Source: Streptococcus pluranimalium (GTDB lineage: Bacteria > Bacillota > Bacilli > Lactobacillales > Streptococcaceae). Taken from it: DNA of 64,000 bases. The position numbers and the translations under genes were made by a program. A model generated the notes under the pieces. That model was not told the origin of the DNA. It worked only from the letters and a program-made list of their open reading frames with translations, and did no database searches. Each line of letters begins with the position of its first letter. Within the stretch, counting starts at the first letter, position 1. This document shows positions 9,632-19,398 of the stretch, in pieces. The DNA is taken from contig NZ_CP025536.1 in NCBI RefSeq assembly GCF_002953735.1, positions 1,804,001 through 1,868,000 on the forward strand. Reading direction: 5' to 3'.

Positions 9632-10348
9632 TTATTGTTTAAAAAGAACTGTCTCAAAATCAAACATCTCTGGTAAATGACGAGAAATTGAATACTCAAA
9701 TACTTTACAATTGTCTAGACTAACAACTTGCTCAACCTGCATCAGAAAGTCAGTCTCTTTCAACTCCATTTTTTCTGCTTCAAGCTCATCTGGTCGGATA
9801 CCGGTAACTTTAACAAAAGCACTGTGGATCTTACGCCCAAGCTCATCGGTAATATACTGATAAATAGAACTTTCTAAGTGATCACGTTTTAAGTGAGGTA
9901 TCACATCTAAAGGCATATAGGTATATTCTATAATGCTTGGTTTTTTATCAATATAACGCAATCGGATAATTTTATAAGCAAAATCATCTTCATTAATCGA
10001 TAATTTTTCTGCTAACTGACTATCTACTCTAATCACATCAAAAGCAAGAACTTCTGTATCCAACTTGTCACCATAGTCTTCAGTAGCTCCATTCAAAGTA
10101 TAAACATGAGGCTTCTGTACAGACTTCCAGTCGCGCACAAACGTCCCAGAACCCCTGCGACGAATAAGATAACCTTCTACTACGAGCATATCTAAGGCAC
10201 GCTTTAAAGTCATTAAACTCACACCAAACTCTTTGGCCAATGTCTTACCATCTGGTAAGCTAGCATTAACTGGATAAAAACCCTCTCTGATACTTTGACG
10301 AATTTCTTTAGCAATTTGTAAATATTTTGGTTCAATATGTCCGATAAT
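9632..10348 (-). CDS. GntR-family transcriptional regulator with UTRA domain (probable ATT start)
   Basis: This is a HutC/FarR-type GntR regulator with an N-terminal winged helix (EPKYLQIAKEIRQSI, LAKEFGVSLMTLKRALDML, GYLIRRRGSGTFV) and a C-terminal UTRA ligand domain with the family's IIEYTYMPLDV strand. The first conventional start codon in frame is a TTG at 10240, which would delete helix 1. The reading frame for helix 1 is intact up to 10348 but contains no ATG, GTG or TTG before an in-frame stop. An ATT at 10348-10346 lies six bases after an AGGTGG Shine-Dalgarno and restores a 238-residue protein of normal length, so it is proposed as the start. It is probably an autoregulator of itself and the downstream reductase. 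Confidence 0.75.
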   Translation of the reverse strand: MIGHIEPKYLQIAKEIRQSIREGFYPVNASLPDGKTLAKEFGVSLMTLKRALDMLVVEGYLIRRRGSGTFVRDWKSVQKPHVYTLNGATEDYGDKLDTEVLAFDVIRVDSQLAEKLSINEDDFAYKIIRLRYIDKKPSIIEYTYMPLDVIPHLKRDHLESSIYQYITDELGRKIHSAFVKVTGIRPDELEAEKMELKETDFLMQVEQVVSLDNCKVFEYSISRHLPEMFDFETVLFKQ

Positions 10349-10770
10349 CGGTCACCACCTCTTCAATAAATATAGCATTTATAAACGAAAAAGTCTAGTC
10401 TTTTTAAAAATCAACTATTTTGACTAACTTTCTCCTTATATCTTAACACAATCCTTTTGATTCCGAAAATTAAACCTATTAAACTTACTATAAAAAAACT
10501 AAGAAACTAGGGATTCTAGCCATTTGATAACATACCAGAACCTTGTATGATACGCAGTTATAACAAGAACAAAATCCACCTCTAAAAACTATACTGCTAA
10601 TTTACAGTATCTATTAAAGTTAATGTGGAAAGCGTAATCCTTTAAATAACTTTGGGAACAAACATATTATCTGCCTTATCAGAGGCTAAGATGAGTAATT
10701 TTCATTAACCAACTTATCGTTAAAGAAGTCATCTTACTTCAGCACTATTTATTGACACCCTAGTACATGA
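10349..10770. other. Non-coding stretch upstream of the GntR gene
   Basis: AT-rich, no gene seen. It should hold the promoter of the GntR gene. Nothing else was recognised before the BOX-like repeat. Confidence 0.4.
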
Positions 10771-10874
10771 ATACTCATTGAAAATCAAAATCTGACGTTG
10801 TCAAGTTTACTTTGATGGACTTTAGTTCTATCTGCGGCGCCTTGTGTAGGCAGATTTTTATTTTCTTCGAGTAT
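10771..10874. repeat. BOX-like intergenic repeat
   Basis: A 104-bp element bounded by ATACTCATTGAAAAT (10771-10785) and ATTTTCTTCGAGTAT (10860-10874), imperfect inverted copies of each other. These are the known ends of pneumococcal BOX elements. Inside it has AGTTCTATCTGC and a GGCGCCTTG segment as in BOX modules. It is short, as a single boxA-boxC form would be. Confidence 0.6.
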
Positions 10875-10933
10875 AAACTATCCTACTGTCACATTAAAAA
10901 CTAGGAAGTAAGCTTGCAAGGATAACTTTAGAT

Positions 10934-10962
10934 ATAAAAAAGAGAAGACCAAGAAGGTCTTC
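10934..10962 (-). terminator. Terminator of gap
   Basis: GAAGACC (10944-10950) - AAGAA - GGTCTTC (10956-10962), with a T-run on the minus strand, about 90 bp after the gap stop. Confidence 0.85.
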
Positions 10963-11054
10963 CCTAATATATTAGCTGAAAGCTAAATGATTACTGGGCA
11001 ATTACATCAGAACTGAAAGAGCCCTTTTCTTGCTTTTTATTGATTAGTAATCAA

Positions 11055-12065
11055 TTATTTAGCAATTTTTGCGAAGTACTCAAGAGTACGAACAAGTTGT
11101 GAAGTGTATGACATTTCGTTGTCGTACCATGAAACAACTTTAACCAATTGCTCACCATCAACTTCAAGAACTTTAGTTTGAGTAGCATCAAACAATGAAC
11201 CAAATGACATACCAATGATATCTGAAGAAACGATTTGATCTTCTGTGTAACCATAAGAATCGTTAGCTGCAGCTTTCATAGCAGCGTTAACTTCTTCTAC
11301 AGATACGTTTTTAGAAAGAGTTGCAACCAATTCAGTTACAGAACCTGTTGGAACTGGAACACGTTGTGCAGCACCATCAAGTTTACCATTAAGTTCTGGA
11401 ATTACAAGACCGATAGCTTTTGCAGCACCTGTTGAGTTAGGTACAATATTAGCTGCAGCTGCACGAGCACGACGAAGGTCACCACCGCGGTGTGGTCCGT
11501 CAAGAACCATTTGGTCTCCTGTGTAACCGTGGATAGTTGTCATAAGACCTTTTTCTACACCAAAGTTATCGTGAAGAGCTTTTGCCATTGGAGCAAGACA
11601 GTTTGTAGTACATGAAGCACCTGAGATAACTGTTTCAGTTCCATCAAGAATATCGTGGTTAGTGTTGAAAACAACTGTTTTAACATCATTTCCACCAGGA
11701 GCAGTGATAACAACTTTTTTAGCACCATTTTCATGGATGTGTTGCTCTGCTGCTGATTTAGAAGCAAAGAATCCTGTAGCTTCAAGAACGATTTCTACAC
11801 CGTCAGCAGCCCAGTCAATGTTTCCTGGCTCACGCTCAGCAGAAACTTTAATGAATTTACCGTTAACTTCAAATCCACCATCTTTAACTTCAACAGTACC
11901 ATCGAAACGGCCTTGTGTTGTATCATATTTCAAAAGGTGAGCAAGCATGTTTGGATCTGTAAGGTCGTTGATGCGTGCAACTTCAACACCTTCTACATTT
12001 TGGATACGACGGAATGCAAGACGACCGATACGACCGAAACCGTTAATACCAACTTTAACTGTCAT
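11055..12065 (-). CDS. gap: Glyceraldehyde-3-phosphate dehydrogenase (type I, NAD-dependent)
   Basis: This 336-residue protein has the Rossmann motif INGFGRIGR at residues 7-15 and the catalytic Cys C152 in SGASCTTNC. The phosphate-binding and catalytic-domain motifs HGYTGDQ and RVPVPTGSV are present, and the C-terminus reads [16 protein letters not shown]. The start is the ATG at 12065 ([12 protein letters not shown]), placed after AGGAGG; an in-frame ATG further upstream at 12092 has no family support. It converts glyceraldehyde-3-phosphate to 1,3-bisphosphoglycerate and, in streptococci, is also found on the cell surface. It has its own promoter at 12177-12205. Confidence 0.97.
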   Translation of the reverse strand: MTVKVGINGFGRIGRLAFRRIQNVEGVEVARINDLTDPNMLAHLLKYDTTQGRFDGTVEVKDGGFEVNGKFIKVSAEREPGNIDWAADGVEIVLEATGFFASKSAAEQHIHENGAKKVVITAPGGNDVKTVVFNTNHDILDGTETVISGASCTTNCLAPMAKALHDNFGVEKGLMTTIHGYTGDQMVLDGPHRGGDLRRARAAAANIVPNSTGAAKAIGLVIPELNGKLDGAAQRVPVPTGSVTELVATLSKNVSVEEVNAAMKAAANDSYGYTEDQIVSSDIIGMSFGSLFDATQTKVLEVDGEQLVKVVSWYDNEMSYTSQLVRTLEYFAKIAK

Positions 12066-12176
12066 TTGTGATTTCCTCCTTATGAAAATCAATAAATAAT
12101 TCTACTAGGGAATACCCCTATACCTATTGTGAAAATATTAACTAATATATCTATCAGCTAACCTTTCAACACCAAT

Positions 12177-12205
12177 ATTATATAATAATTTCCTTAAACT
12201 TGCAA
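12177..12205 (-). promoter_or_regulatory. gap promoter
   Basis: TTGCAA (12205-12200), a 17-bp spacer and a perfect TATAAT (12182-12177) on the minus strand. The leader to the ATG is about 105 nt. Confidence 0.75.
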
Positions 12206-12319
12206 ATCCTAAATATTTTCTGTAAAACAAATGGGACATCACTCCTATTAGCGTTTAAAATAGAAATTTTCACACCTAAAGCTAGTAAGAAGTGAGCTAA
12301 CACTTTTAAAAATAGAAAA

Positions 12320-12361
12320 TAGCTTAGAATGATATTACCATAAAGTGTTGATTCTAAGCTA
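12320..12361. repeat. Inverted repeat upstream of the gap promoter
   Basis: TAGCTTAGAAT (12320-12330) is the perfect inverse of ATTCTAAGCTA (12351-12361), with a 20-bp centre. Its role is unknown; it could be an operator or the end of an RNA. Confidence 0.45.
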
Positions 12362-12455
12362 ATTCCCATTGTTTAATTGTTATCAATAAGGTTAAACTGA
12401 GTTTTACTAAGCAGGATCTTACTAAACTATCATTCAATAAGGAATCGGCAAAGAA

Positions 12456-12721
12456 CCTAAAAAGAGAGTGGAACAAAATCGTTTTCTCTTCAGATGATTT
12501 CACTACTTCCACCGAACAACTAAATAAGTCGCTTCCTTGGTTGTTTGAACTTAGAAATTAGAGAAGTAAAGCTTCCTTAATTTATTCGAGCTGTAAAAGC
12601 TAATGATGTCCGCACCTTAGAGAGATTTGTATCTCACATTTTCCACCTTCAAGGCTTATATTGAAGCGCTCATACTGCATCTCGCTAAGTACCTAAAAAG
12701 GCAAGGACTTTTGTCCTTACC
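12456..12721 (-). repeat. Dispersed non-coding repeat, copy A
   Basis: Read on the minus strand this begins with the fusA terminator hairpin. It contains a core (about 12659 down to 12590) that closely matches 42813-42893, including TATAAGCCTT, GTGC.G..ATCAT.AGCTTTTACA, and ends with CCACTCTC like the other copy. Copy B is at 42539-43020. Confidence 0.6.
12695..12721 (-). terminator. Terminator of fusA
   Basis: GGCAAGGAC (12700-12708) - TTTT - GTCCTTACC (12713-12721), followed by a T-run on the minus strand. Confidence 0.8.
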
Positions 12722-12763
12722 TCCTTCAATACAGGAAATACTTTCAAGTATCTCTATTAGTTA

Positions 12764-14842
12764 TTATTCACCAGAATTTTTTTTGATGATTTCTTCTTGA
12801 ACTGACTTAGGAACATCTTCATAGTGGTCGAATACCATCATGAATGTACCGCGTCCTTGAGTTGCAGAACGAAGAGTTGTTGCGTAACCAAACATTTCAG
12901 CAAGTGGAACGAAGGCACGAACGATTTGGCTGTTACCATGAGCTTCCATACCATCAACACGTCCACGACGAGCTGTAACGTGTCCCATAACATCTCCAAG
13001 ATTTTCTTCTGGAACTGTTACAGTAACAAGCATCATTGGCTCAAGGATAGCAGGTTGTGCTGATTTAGCAGCTTCTTTAAGAGCAAGTGAAGCAGCAATC
13101 TTGAAGGCTGTTTCAGATGAATCGACATCGTGGTATGAACCATCGTAAAGCTTAGCTTTAACGTCAACCAATGGGTAACCAGCAAGAACACCATTTTCCA
13201 TAGATTCTACAAGACCTTTTTCAACGGCTGGGATGAATTCACGTGGAACCACACCACCGACGATTGCGTTCTCAAATTCGAATCCTTTACCTTCTTCGTT
13301 TGGCGTAAATTCAATCCAAACGTCACCGAATTGTCCTTTACCACCAGATTGGCGTTTGAAGAATCCACGAGCTTGAGTCGAAGCGCGGAATGTTTCACGG
13401 TAAGATACCTGAGGAGCACCGACGTTTGCTTCAACTTTGAATTCACGCTTCATACGGTCAACAAGGACATCAAGGTGAAGCTCACCCATACCTGCGATGA
13501 CTGTTTCACCAGTTTCAACGTTTGTTTCAACGCGGAATGTTGGATCTTCTTCAGCAAGTTTTTGAAGGGCAATACCCATTTTGTCTTGGTCAGCTTTAGA
13601 CTTAGGCTCAACCATCAATTGGATAACTGGTTCTGGAACATTGATTGACTCAAGAATAACTTTTGCTTTCTCATCAGTCAATGAGTCACCAGTTGTTGTA
13701 TCTTTCAAACCAACGGCAGCTGCGATATCACCGGCGTAAACTGTTTCAATCTCTTGACGGCTATTAGCGTGCATTTGAAGGATACGTCCGATACGCTCAC
13801 GTTTACCTTTTGAAGTATTCATAACGTATGAACCTGAGTTAAGAACACCAGAGTAAACACGGAAGAATGTCAAACGACCTACAAATGGGTCAGTCATGAT
13901 CTTGAAGGCAAGAGCTGCAAATGGCTCTTCATCAGATGCTGGACGTTCTTCTTCAGCGTCAGTATCAGGGTTTGTACCTTTGATTGCAGGGATATCAAGT
14001 GGGCTTGGAAGGTAATCAATAACCGCATCAAGCATCAATTGAACACCTTTGTTTTTGAAGGCAGAACCACAAAGAACTGGGAAGAATTCAACATTGATTG
14101 TAGCCTTACGGATACCTTCCATCAATTCTTCGTTAGTGATTTCTTCACCTTCAAGGTATTTCATCATCAAGTCTTCGTCAGTTTCAGCAACGGCTTCAAC
14201 CAATTTTTCACGGTACTCTTCAGCTTGTTCAAGGTATTCAGCTGGGATATCTTCTTCAAGAATATCTGTACCAAGGTCATTAGTATAGATTTCAGCTTTC
14301 ATCTTGATCAAGTCGATGATTCCTCGGAAATCATCTTCTGAGCCGATTGGCAATTGAATTGGGTGAGCGTTAGCTTGAAGACGGTCATGGAGTGTGCTTA
14401 CTGAGTAAAGGAAGTCTGCACCGATTTTGTCCATTTTGTTAGCAAAAACGATACGAGGAACGCCGTATTCAGTTGCTTGACGCCAAACTGTTTCAGTTTG
14501 AGGTTCTACACCTGATTGAGCATCAAGAACAGTTACCGCACCATCAAGTACGCGGAGTGAACGTTGTACTTCAATAGTGAAGTCAACGTGCCCTGGTGTA
14601 TCAATGATATTAACGCGGTGGCCATCCCATTGTGCAGTTGTCGCAGCAGATGTGATTGTGATACCACGTTCTTGCTCTTGCTCCATCCAGTCCATTTGTG
14701 AAGCACCTTCGTGTGTTTCACCGATTTTGTGGATCTTACCAGTGTAGTAAAGAATACGCTCAGTTGTTGTTGTTTTACCTGCATCAACGTGAGCCATGAT
14801 ACCGATATTACGAGTTTTTTCTAGTGAAAATTCGCGAGCCAT
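12764..14842 (-). CDS. fusA: Elongation factor G
   Basis: This is a 692-residue translational GTPase. It has the G1 motif [15 protein letters not shown] (residues 17-31), switch motifs RGITI and DTPGHVD, and NKMDKIGA (G4). Domains II-V follow, with the domain [18 protein letters not shown] segment and a C-terminal [13 protein letters not shown]. It catalyses ribosomal translocation and, with RRF, ribosome recycling. It follows rpsL-rpsG but is separated from rpsG by 231 bp that hold a terminator and its own extended -10 promoter. Confidence 0.98.
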   Translation of the reverse strand: MAREFSLEKTRNIGIMAHVDAGKTTTTERILYYTGKIHKIGETHEGASQMDWMEQEQERGITITSAATTAQWDGHRVNIIDTPGHVDFTIEVQRSLRVLDGAVTVLDAQSGVEPQTETVWRQATEYGVPRIVFANKMDKIGADFLYSVSTLHDRLQANAHPIQLPIGSEDDFRGIIDLIKMKAEIYTNDLGTDILEEDIPAEYLEQAEEYREKLVEAVAETDEDLMMKYLEGEEITNEELMEGIRKATINVEFFPVLCGSAFKNKGVQLMLDAVIDYLPSPLDIPAIKGTNPDTDAEEERPASDEEPFAALAFKIMTDPFVGRLTFFRVYSGVLNSGSYVMNTSKGKRERIGRILQMHANSRQEIETVYAGDIAAAVGLKDTTTGDSLTDEKAKVILESINVPEPVIQLMVEPKSKADQDKMGIALQKLAEEDPTFRVETNVETGETVIAGMGELHLDVLVDRMKREFKVEANVGAPQVSYRETFRASTQARGFFKRQSGGKGQFGDVWIEFTPNEEGKGFEFENAIVGGVVPREFIPAVEKGLVESMENGVLAGYPLVDVKAKLYDGSYHDVDSSETAFKIAASLALKEAAKSAQPAILEPMMLVTVTVPEENLGDVMGHVTARRGRVDGMEAHGNSQIVRAFVPLAEMFGYATTLRSATQGRGTFMMVFDHYEDVPKSVQEEIIKKNSGE

Positions 14843-14877
14843 TAGGTTTCTCCTATAAAAATTTATTTTACTTAGTC

Positions 14878-14886
14878 ATTATAACA
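14878..14886 (-). promoter_or_regulatory. Extended -10 promoter of fusA
   Basis: TGTTATAAT on the minus strand, 36 bp before the fusA ATG and just after the terminator at 14893-14922. The -35 is poor. Confidence 0.5.
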
Positions 14887-14892
14887 CTATTT

Positions 14893-14922
14893 AAGAAAAA
14901 CGGATAGGCAGGACCTACCCGT
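14893..14922 (-). terminator. Terminator between rpsG and fusA
   Basis: ACGGATAGG (14900-14908) and CCTACCCGT (14914-14922) form a stem with one G-U pair around a 5-nt loop, followed by TTTTTC on the minus strand. Probably partial, allowing some read-through into fusA. Confidence 0.7.
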
Positions 14923-15073
14923 TAGTAGTGTTTATTTGTTGAACTTCCAATCCGAAAGATTCTATCATACTTGGCTTTGCTTCATATGTTAGTTAACATT
15001 ACTCATCTAATACAATGATACAGAATAAAATTCTTGATATCTATATAGCAAGCTACGCCACTGTACTTTAATC

Positions 15074-15544
15074 TTACCAGCGGAAGTGAGCGAAAGCACG
15101 GTTGGCTTCTGCCATTTTGTGTGTGTCTTCACGTTTTTTAACTGATGCGCCAGTATTGTTAGCTGCATCCATGATTTCTTTTGAAAGACGGTCTTTCATA
15201 GTGTGCTCACCACGGGCACGTGATGCATTAACCAACCAACGTAGACCAAGTGTCACACGACGTTCTGGACGAACTTCAACTGGGACTTGGTAGTTTGAAC
15301 CACCAACACGACGTGCACGTACTTCAAGTACTGGCATGATGTTATCCATAGCTGTTTCAAACACTTCAAGAGCATCTGTTCCAGTAGTTTCTTTAATTTC
15401 TGCAAAAGCATCGTATACAATTGATGCTGCAGTACCACGTTTACCATCAAGCATTACACGGTTGATAAGACGTGTCACAATTTTTGAATTGTATAATGGA
15501 TCTGGCAATACTTCGCGTTTTGGCGCTCTATTTTTACGACTCAT
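15074..15544 (-). CDS. rpsG: 30S ribosomal protein S7
   Basis: This is 156 residues, starting [20 protein letters not shown], with the S7 signature region ([21 protein letters not shown]), the [19 protein letters not shown] beta-hairpin and the C-terminal [21 protein letters not shown]7 nucleates assembly of the 30S head by binding the 3' major domain of 16S rRNA. It lies 20 bp downstream of rpsL in the same operon. Confidence 0.98.
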   Translation of the reverse strand: MSRKNRAPKREVLPDPLYNSKIVTRLINRVMLDGKRGTAASIVYDAFAEIKETTGTDALEVFETAMDNIMPVLEVRARRVGGSNYQVPVEVRPERRVTLGLRWLVNASRARGEHTMKDRLSKEIMDAANNTGASVKKREDTHKMAEANRAFAHFRW

Positions 15545-15564
15545 TTTCTCTTATCCCCCTTCTA

Positions 15565-15978
15565 TTATCCTTTAGGACGTTTAGCACCGTATTTTGAACG
15601 GCCTTGTTTACGATCTGCAACACCTGCTGTATCAAGTGCACCACGAACGATGTGGTAACGTACCCCTGGAAGGTCTTTTACACGTCCACCACGGATAAGA
15701 ACAACACTGTGCTCTTGCAAGTTGTGGCCGATACCTGGGATGTATGCAGTTACTTCGATAAGGTTACTCAAACGTACACGAGCGAATTTACGAAGGGCTG
15801 AGTTAGGTTTTTTAGGTGTCATTGTTCCAACACGAGTCGCAACACCACGTTTTTGTGGAGCAGACAATTTAGTGTGAACTTTTTTATGACTGTTGTAACC
15901 AATATTCAAAGCAGGTGAATCTGATTTTTCAACTTTAGATTTACGTGGTTTACGTACCAACTGGTTAATTGTAGGCAT
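15565..15978 (-). CDS. rpsL: 30S ribosomal protein S12
   Basis: This 137-residue protein has the conserved [11 protein letters not shown] (54-64) and [15 protein letters not shown] (95-109) motifs. The lysines linked to streptomycin sensitivity (K56 region and K101) are the wild-type ones. An insertion at about residues 27-40 ([14 protein letters not shown]) is the usual Firmicute form. S12 monitors decoding in the A site. It is first in rpsL-rpsG, transcribed from the promoter at 16120-16148. Confidence 0.98.
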   Translation of the reverse strand: MPTINQLVRKPRKSKVEKSDSPALNIGYNSHKKVHTKLSAPQKRGVATRVGTMTPKKPNSALRKFARVRLSNLIEVTAYIPGIGHNLQEHSVVLIRGGRVKDLPGVRYHIVRGALDTAGVADRKQGRSKYGAKRPKG

Positions 15979-16119
15979 CTACATTTCTCCTGTAAAAATT
16001 TTATTTTTGGCTGAATAGAACGATTGGTGACATCTTCTATTCTGTGTGTACTTTTGCAACATTTGTCAGCACGTCTCTGTACACTTTTGAGAGACCAAAA
16101 GTAAAAAGTACCGTTTATT

Positions 16120-16148
16120 ATAATAACACATTTGTAATTCTCAGTCAA
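16120..16148 (-). promoter_or_regulatory. rpsL promoter
   Basis: TTGACT (16148-16143), a 17-bp spacer and TATTAT (16125-16120) with a TGT just upstream (extended -10). The leader is about 135 nt and can form GAATAGA/TTCTATTC pairing near the start codon, a possible site for translational control. Confidence 0.75.
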
Positions 16149-16363
16149 TTGATTTCTCTTAAATTATTTTTTGACGTCATGCTAAAAGTAAGCCCTAGCT
16201 TCCTCTCAATCTAAAAGCTGCTCAGAGACGGGAAAATAAGATAGACCTCCATCTGGGACAAGTTCGATACTTATATAATCATAATGAAAAAAATACCCCA
16301 AAAAGCTGTCACTCACCTAATCTTTTAGCTTATAAACTGTAATACCAACCATCAAAACTAGGC

Positions 16364-16602
16364 TCATTTCAGAATGGAAATTCTCTCAAAGTAATTGATT
16401 TCAATTGGCTCTAAAATACAGATCTCAGGCAGTTTATCCTTACTCTTATCAGTATCTATGAAAACAGAACTTACTTTAAGGAGTCATCAAATTTTTTTTG
16501 CTTCCATTCAACCTCGATAATATCTTCCTCAAATCGAACATCAGTCGATAATTCTAAAATATTAGCAACCCAAAGATAGAAATCTAGCTTTTCAACTATC
16601 AA
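16364..16602 (-). pseudogene. Frameshifted remnant of a small unidentified gene
   Basis: On the minus strand a frame from a TTG at 16602 encodes LIVEKLDFYLWVANILELST and on to a stop at 16471. Just before that stop the next frame continues with SSVFIDTDKSKDKLPEICIL and ends at 16364. Joined at about 16475 the two give roughly 79 residues of normal protein composition. A single-base indel explains the break. No family recognised. It sits directly after the surface-protein terminator. Confidence 0.4.
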
Positions 16603-16634
16603 AAAAGAGAAGATCAAGATAGTCTTCTCTTTTT
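16601..16634 (-). terminator. Terminator of the surface-protein gene
   Basis: AAAAAGAGAAGA pairs perfectly with TCTTCTCTTTTT around a 9-nt loop. It has T-runs on both strands. Confidence 0.85.
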
Positions 16635-16659
16635 GAATATTCAATGACAAGTTATCACT

Positions 16660-19314
16660 TTATTTGTAGCGTTTTTTTGAAAGAGCCATCGCTGCTAACG
16701 TAACCATTGTTGCTCCGGCTACTACTGTTGTCGCTACTACTTTATCACTAGTAGGTTCAGACTCAACAGCTGTTGCCATTGATTTGGAAGATGATGTCTT
16801 TGTTAAAGCTGTTTTTTGCTGCTTTGTTTCCTCGCTGACATCTGATTTAACCACCATTTTTTCTGATTGAGATGACACATTTTGTAACCCTAGAGAACTA
16901 AAGTTCTCAAGAGGCATACGATCACTTACTACAGAAGCTAGTTGTCCAACTTTTGCAGGATGAGTCACCTGTTTTTCTATTGTTGTTAGAGATGCTAGCT
17001 CTCGTACAATTTGATGTGATGAAGACGAACCTTCTGAACGTTCTACAATGTTTAAACGACTTGCTGATGAAGAATTCGAGGTATTAGATTGAGTCTCAGA
17101 TATCGTTGAAAATACTGCATCACTATTACCGTGATCATTTTCAGCAATAAGCGTTTCGAGCAACAATTTAGAATTAAGTAGATTTTCTTTAGCGCTATCA
17201 TAACCTTTAGCAGCTGTAGCCAAATCATCTTTTAATAATTGCAATGCTTTAACATTGACTTCTAAATTCACCGTTGCAACTTGAAGCTTAGTCTTCAGAT
17301 TTCGAACATTAGCTTCTGTACGTGACACAAGTTCTGGATCACTATATTTTTGTAGATTTTTCGTTAATTGCGCAATCCTATCCTTTAATGCTGAAATCTT
17401 AGCCTTAGATTCAACGGCTGCTGCTTGTAGAACTTGATATTTTTTAAGTTCTTTTGTCAAATTATCCTGAGCAATAACTTTTTCTTGAAGACGAATCGCA
17501 TTGACCTGTTTGGCTTCTTCAAGTTGAGTCATTAACTTAGTCTTATTAGCCGCTAATTGAGTTTTTAATTTAGACAAGTTACGATAATTATCGCGTGCAC
17601 CTGCCAATTGCTGATTTAGAGATTTCAACTTATCTTTAGCACGAACAACCAAGGTAGATGATGCTACTGTAGAACCTTGAGCTTTTAAACGACCAATTTC
17701 TGATTGAATAGTCGCCATTGCTGCTTGTACAGCTGAAATTTTAGCGCTATTATCTACTGTTTTTACAGCAGTTAATGATGCAGTGCTGAAACGAGCGCTT
17801 CTAACATTTGCTGAAGGTATAACATAGATATGTTGAGCATCAGTAGTTGAAGATACTCCTAGATAATACGGACCATTATTGCTATTTTGCAACAAGCTGA
17901 TTGTGTGACCATAGTTTGAAGTCACATCATTAAATAGCATGTAAACAATGGAATTATAGAAATAATTTTTTAATTGATCAACTGTTCTAGCATTCCCAAA
18001 GAAACCTAAACTTTCATATCCACGATTATCAGAATAGGCTAATCCAACACTTTGGGCATTATGTCCTATAATACTTGAACTGTGAGGATTTGACATACGA
18101 CCAAAGCCTGTCCGACGATAGTCGCTTGCAATTGCTGCCGCAAATTCTTGAGCTGTTTTTGTAACAGTTAAAGTAGTCAAACCTAACTGGCTACGAACTT
18201 CATTTAAAAGCTCTCCTGTAAATTGAGCCAGCTCATTTTGAACAGCTGTTGTTAAGTTATTTGGGTCAATATATCTAGTTCGATCTGCTGCAATAGATTT
18301 ATAGGAGTTAACACCAGTACCATTATATGACACTCCATATACTGATGATTGAACACCAGATTCAATTCTACCTTTTAACCTTGAAACTGAAGTATTGTAT
18401 CCAGCTGAAAAGGTCCAACCACTATTTTCAATATCCTTAAGAGCAGGATAAACAATTGTTTTATAGGTTGATGGCAAAACAATTTTATTAGAACCAGTAA
18501 CCGACGGCGCTTTAATAACCGTCTTATCTGCTTTGAGTTTATTCAACTCAGATTGTTTTTGTGATAATTCTTCTTGCTTCGATGCTAGCTTTTTAGCAAG
18601 CTCTGCTTTTGCAGTAGCTGTTGCAGATGTTACAGCTTTTTCAGCAGCAGAAACTTCACGTTCTAAACGACTAACTTCTGATTTTGCATTTGCTAAGTCA
18701 GTGGAAACTTTTTCTGGAGAATTAACCAATGACGTTAATTCATCAACTTTAGCTGCTGCCTCTGATGCTGAACGACTTGCTTCTGAAGCAACAGCACTTG
18801 CTGATGCTACTGTATTAGACTGTGAATCAGCAACCGATTGATTAGTGATATTAACAACTGATTCAGAGGTATAAGTCTCTTTAACAGAAGATAGTTCTGA
18901 GGTCAATTCTGAGATGTGCTCAGATGAACCTTCAGATTTGATAGCAATGGCTTCTGAATGCTCCGCAATGGCACTAACCAACTGTTCTTCGAGAGTTGCA
19001 ACTTCAGATGTTGATAACTCGACTTCTTCAGATTGAGACGTCAGTTGACTTTCTTTTGTTGAAAAAACTTCACTTGCACTATCCGCATCAGCTTGTGCAT
19101 TAACAACTAGGGCATTCGCTTCTGCAATCGTTGTTGGTACAACTTCAACCGTTGATGACGCCGTAGCTGACGGTTCAGTCGGTATAGGAGCAACAGTCAC
19201 TTCGTCAGCTTGTACTGTCCCTTGGTTTGCCAAACCAAAACCAAGTAAAGCAATGGTTGAAGTCGCTGCAAGCTTACCTGAATTCTTCCTTACTAATTTT
19301 AATTTTTTTAACAT
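16660..19314 (-). CDS. Large coiled-coil surface protein with CAP/SCP-like domain (SEC10/PgrA type)
   Basis: This is an 884-residue secreted protein. Order: a signal peptide (about 1-37, with KLAATSTIALLGFGLANQG and cleavage near VQADE); a Ser/Thr/Glu-rich coiled coil (~60-270); a globular CAP/SCP-like domain (~355-525, with LNEVRSQLGL, MSNPHSSSIIGHN and NYGHTISLL); a second coiled coil (~545-720); a Ser/Thr-rich stalk; and a C-terminal hydrophobic segment ending ALSKKRYK. The layout resembles SEC10/PgrA surface-exclusion-type streptococcal proteins. No LPxTG motif is found before the C-terminal hydrophobic segment, so sortase anchoring is doubtful; the tail may act as a membrane anchor. It is monocistronic with its own terminator. 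Adhesion or matrix binding is an inference only. Confidence 0.8.
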   Translation of the reverse strand: MLKKLKLVRKNSGKLAATSTIALLGFGLANQGTVQADEVTVAPIPTEPSATASSTVEVVPTTIAEANALVVNAQADADSASEVFSTKESQLTSQSEEVELSTSEVATLEEQLVSAIAEHSEAIAIKSEGSSEHISELTSELSSVKETYTSESVVNITNQSVADSQSNTVASASAVASEASRSASEAAAKVDELTSLVNSPEKVSTDLANAKSEVSRLEREVSAAEKAVTSATATAKAELAKKLASKQEELSQKQSELNKLKADKTVIKAPSVTGSNKIVLPSTYKTIVYPALKDIENSGWTFSAGYNTSVSRLKGRIESGVQSSVYGVSYNGTGVNSYKSIAADRTRYIDPNNLTTAVQNELAQFTGELLNEVRSQLGLTTLTVTKTAQEFAAAIASDYRRTGFGRMSNPHSSSIIGHNAQSVGLAYSDNRGYESLGFFGNARTVDQLKNYFYNSIVYMLFNDVTSNYGHTISLLQNSNNGPYYLGVSSTTDAQHIYVIPSANVRSARFSTASLTAVKTVDNSAKISAVQAAMATIQSEIGRLKAQGSTVASSTLVVRAKDKLKSLNQQLAGARDNYRNLSKLKTQLAANKTKLMTQLEEAKQVNAIRLQEKVIAQDNLTKELKKYQVLQAAAVESKAKISALKDRIAQLTKNLQKYSDPELVSRTEANVRNLKTKLQVATVNLEVNVKALQLLKDDLATAAKGYDSAKENLLNSKLLLETLIAENDHGNSDAVFSTISETQSNTSNSSSASRLNIVERSEGSSSSHQIVRELASLTTIEKQVTHPAKVGQLASVVSDRMPLENFSSLGLQNVSSQSEKMVVKSDVSEETKQQKTALTKTSSSKSMATAVESEPTSDKVVATTVVAGATMVTLAAMALSKKRYK

Positions 19315-19350
19315 AAATTCCCACTCATTAATTTCATTTTCTTTTCTAAT

Positions 19351-19382
19351 GAGTACTCTCTTTCAGTAGCAAGAGAGTATTC
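19351..19382 (-). other. Leader hairpin before the surface-protein gene
   Basis: GAGTACTCTCTT (19351-19362) pairs with AAGAGAGTATTC (19371-19382), 12 bp with one G-U. No T-run follows on the minus strand, so it is more likely a stabilising 5'-UTR hairpin than a terminator. Confidence 0.5.
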
Positions 19383-19398
19383 AATCAGCTTATAAATA

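Noticed and set aside
12178..12369. A minus-strand 63-codon frame across the gap promoter.
   Set aside because: It covers the promoter and an inverted repeat, and the translation looks random.
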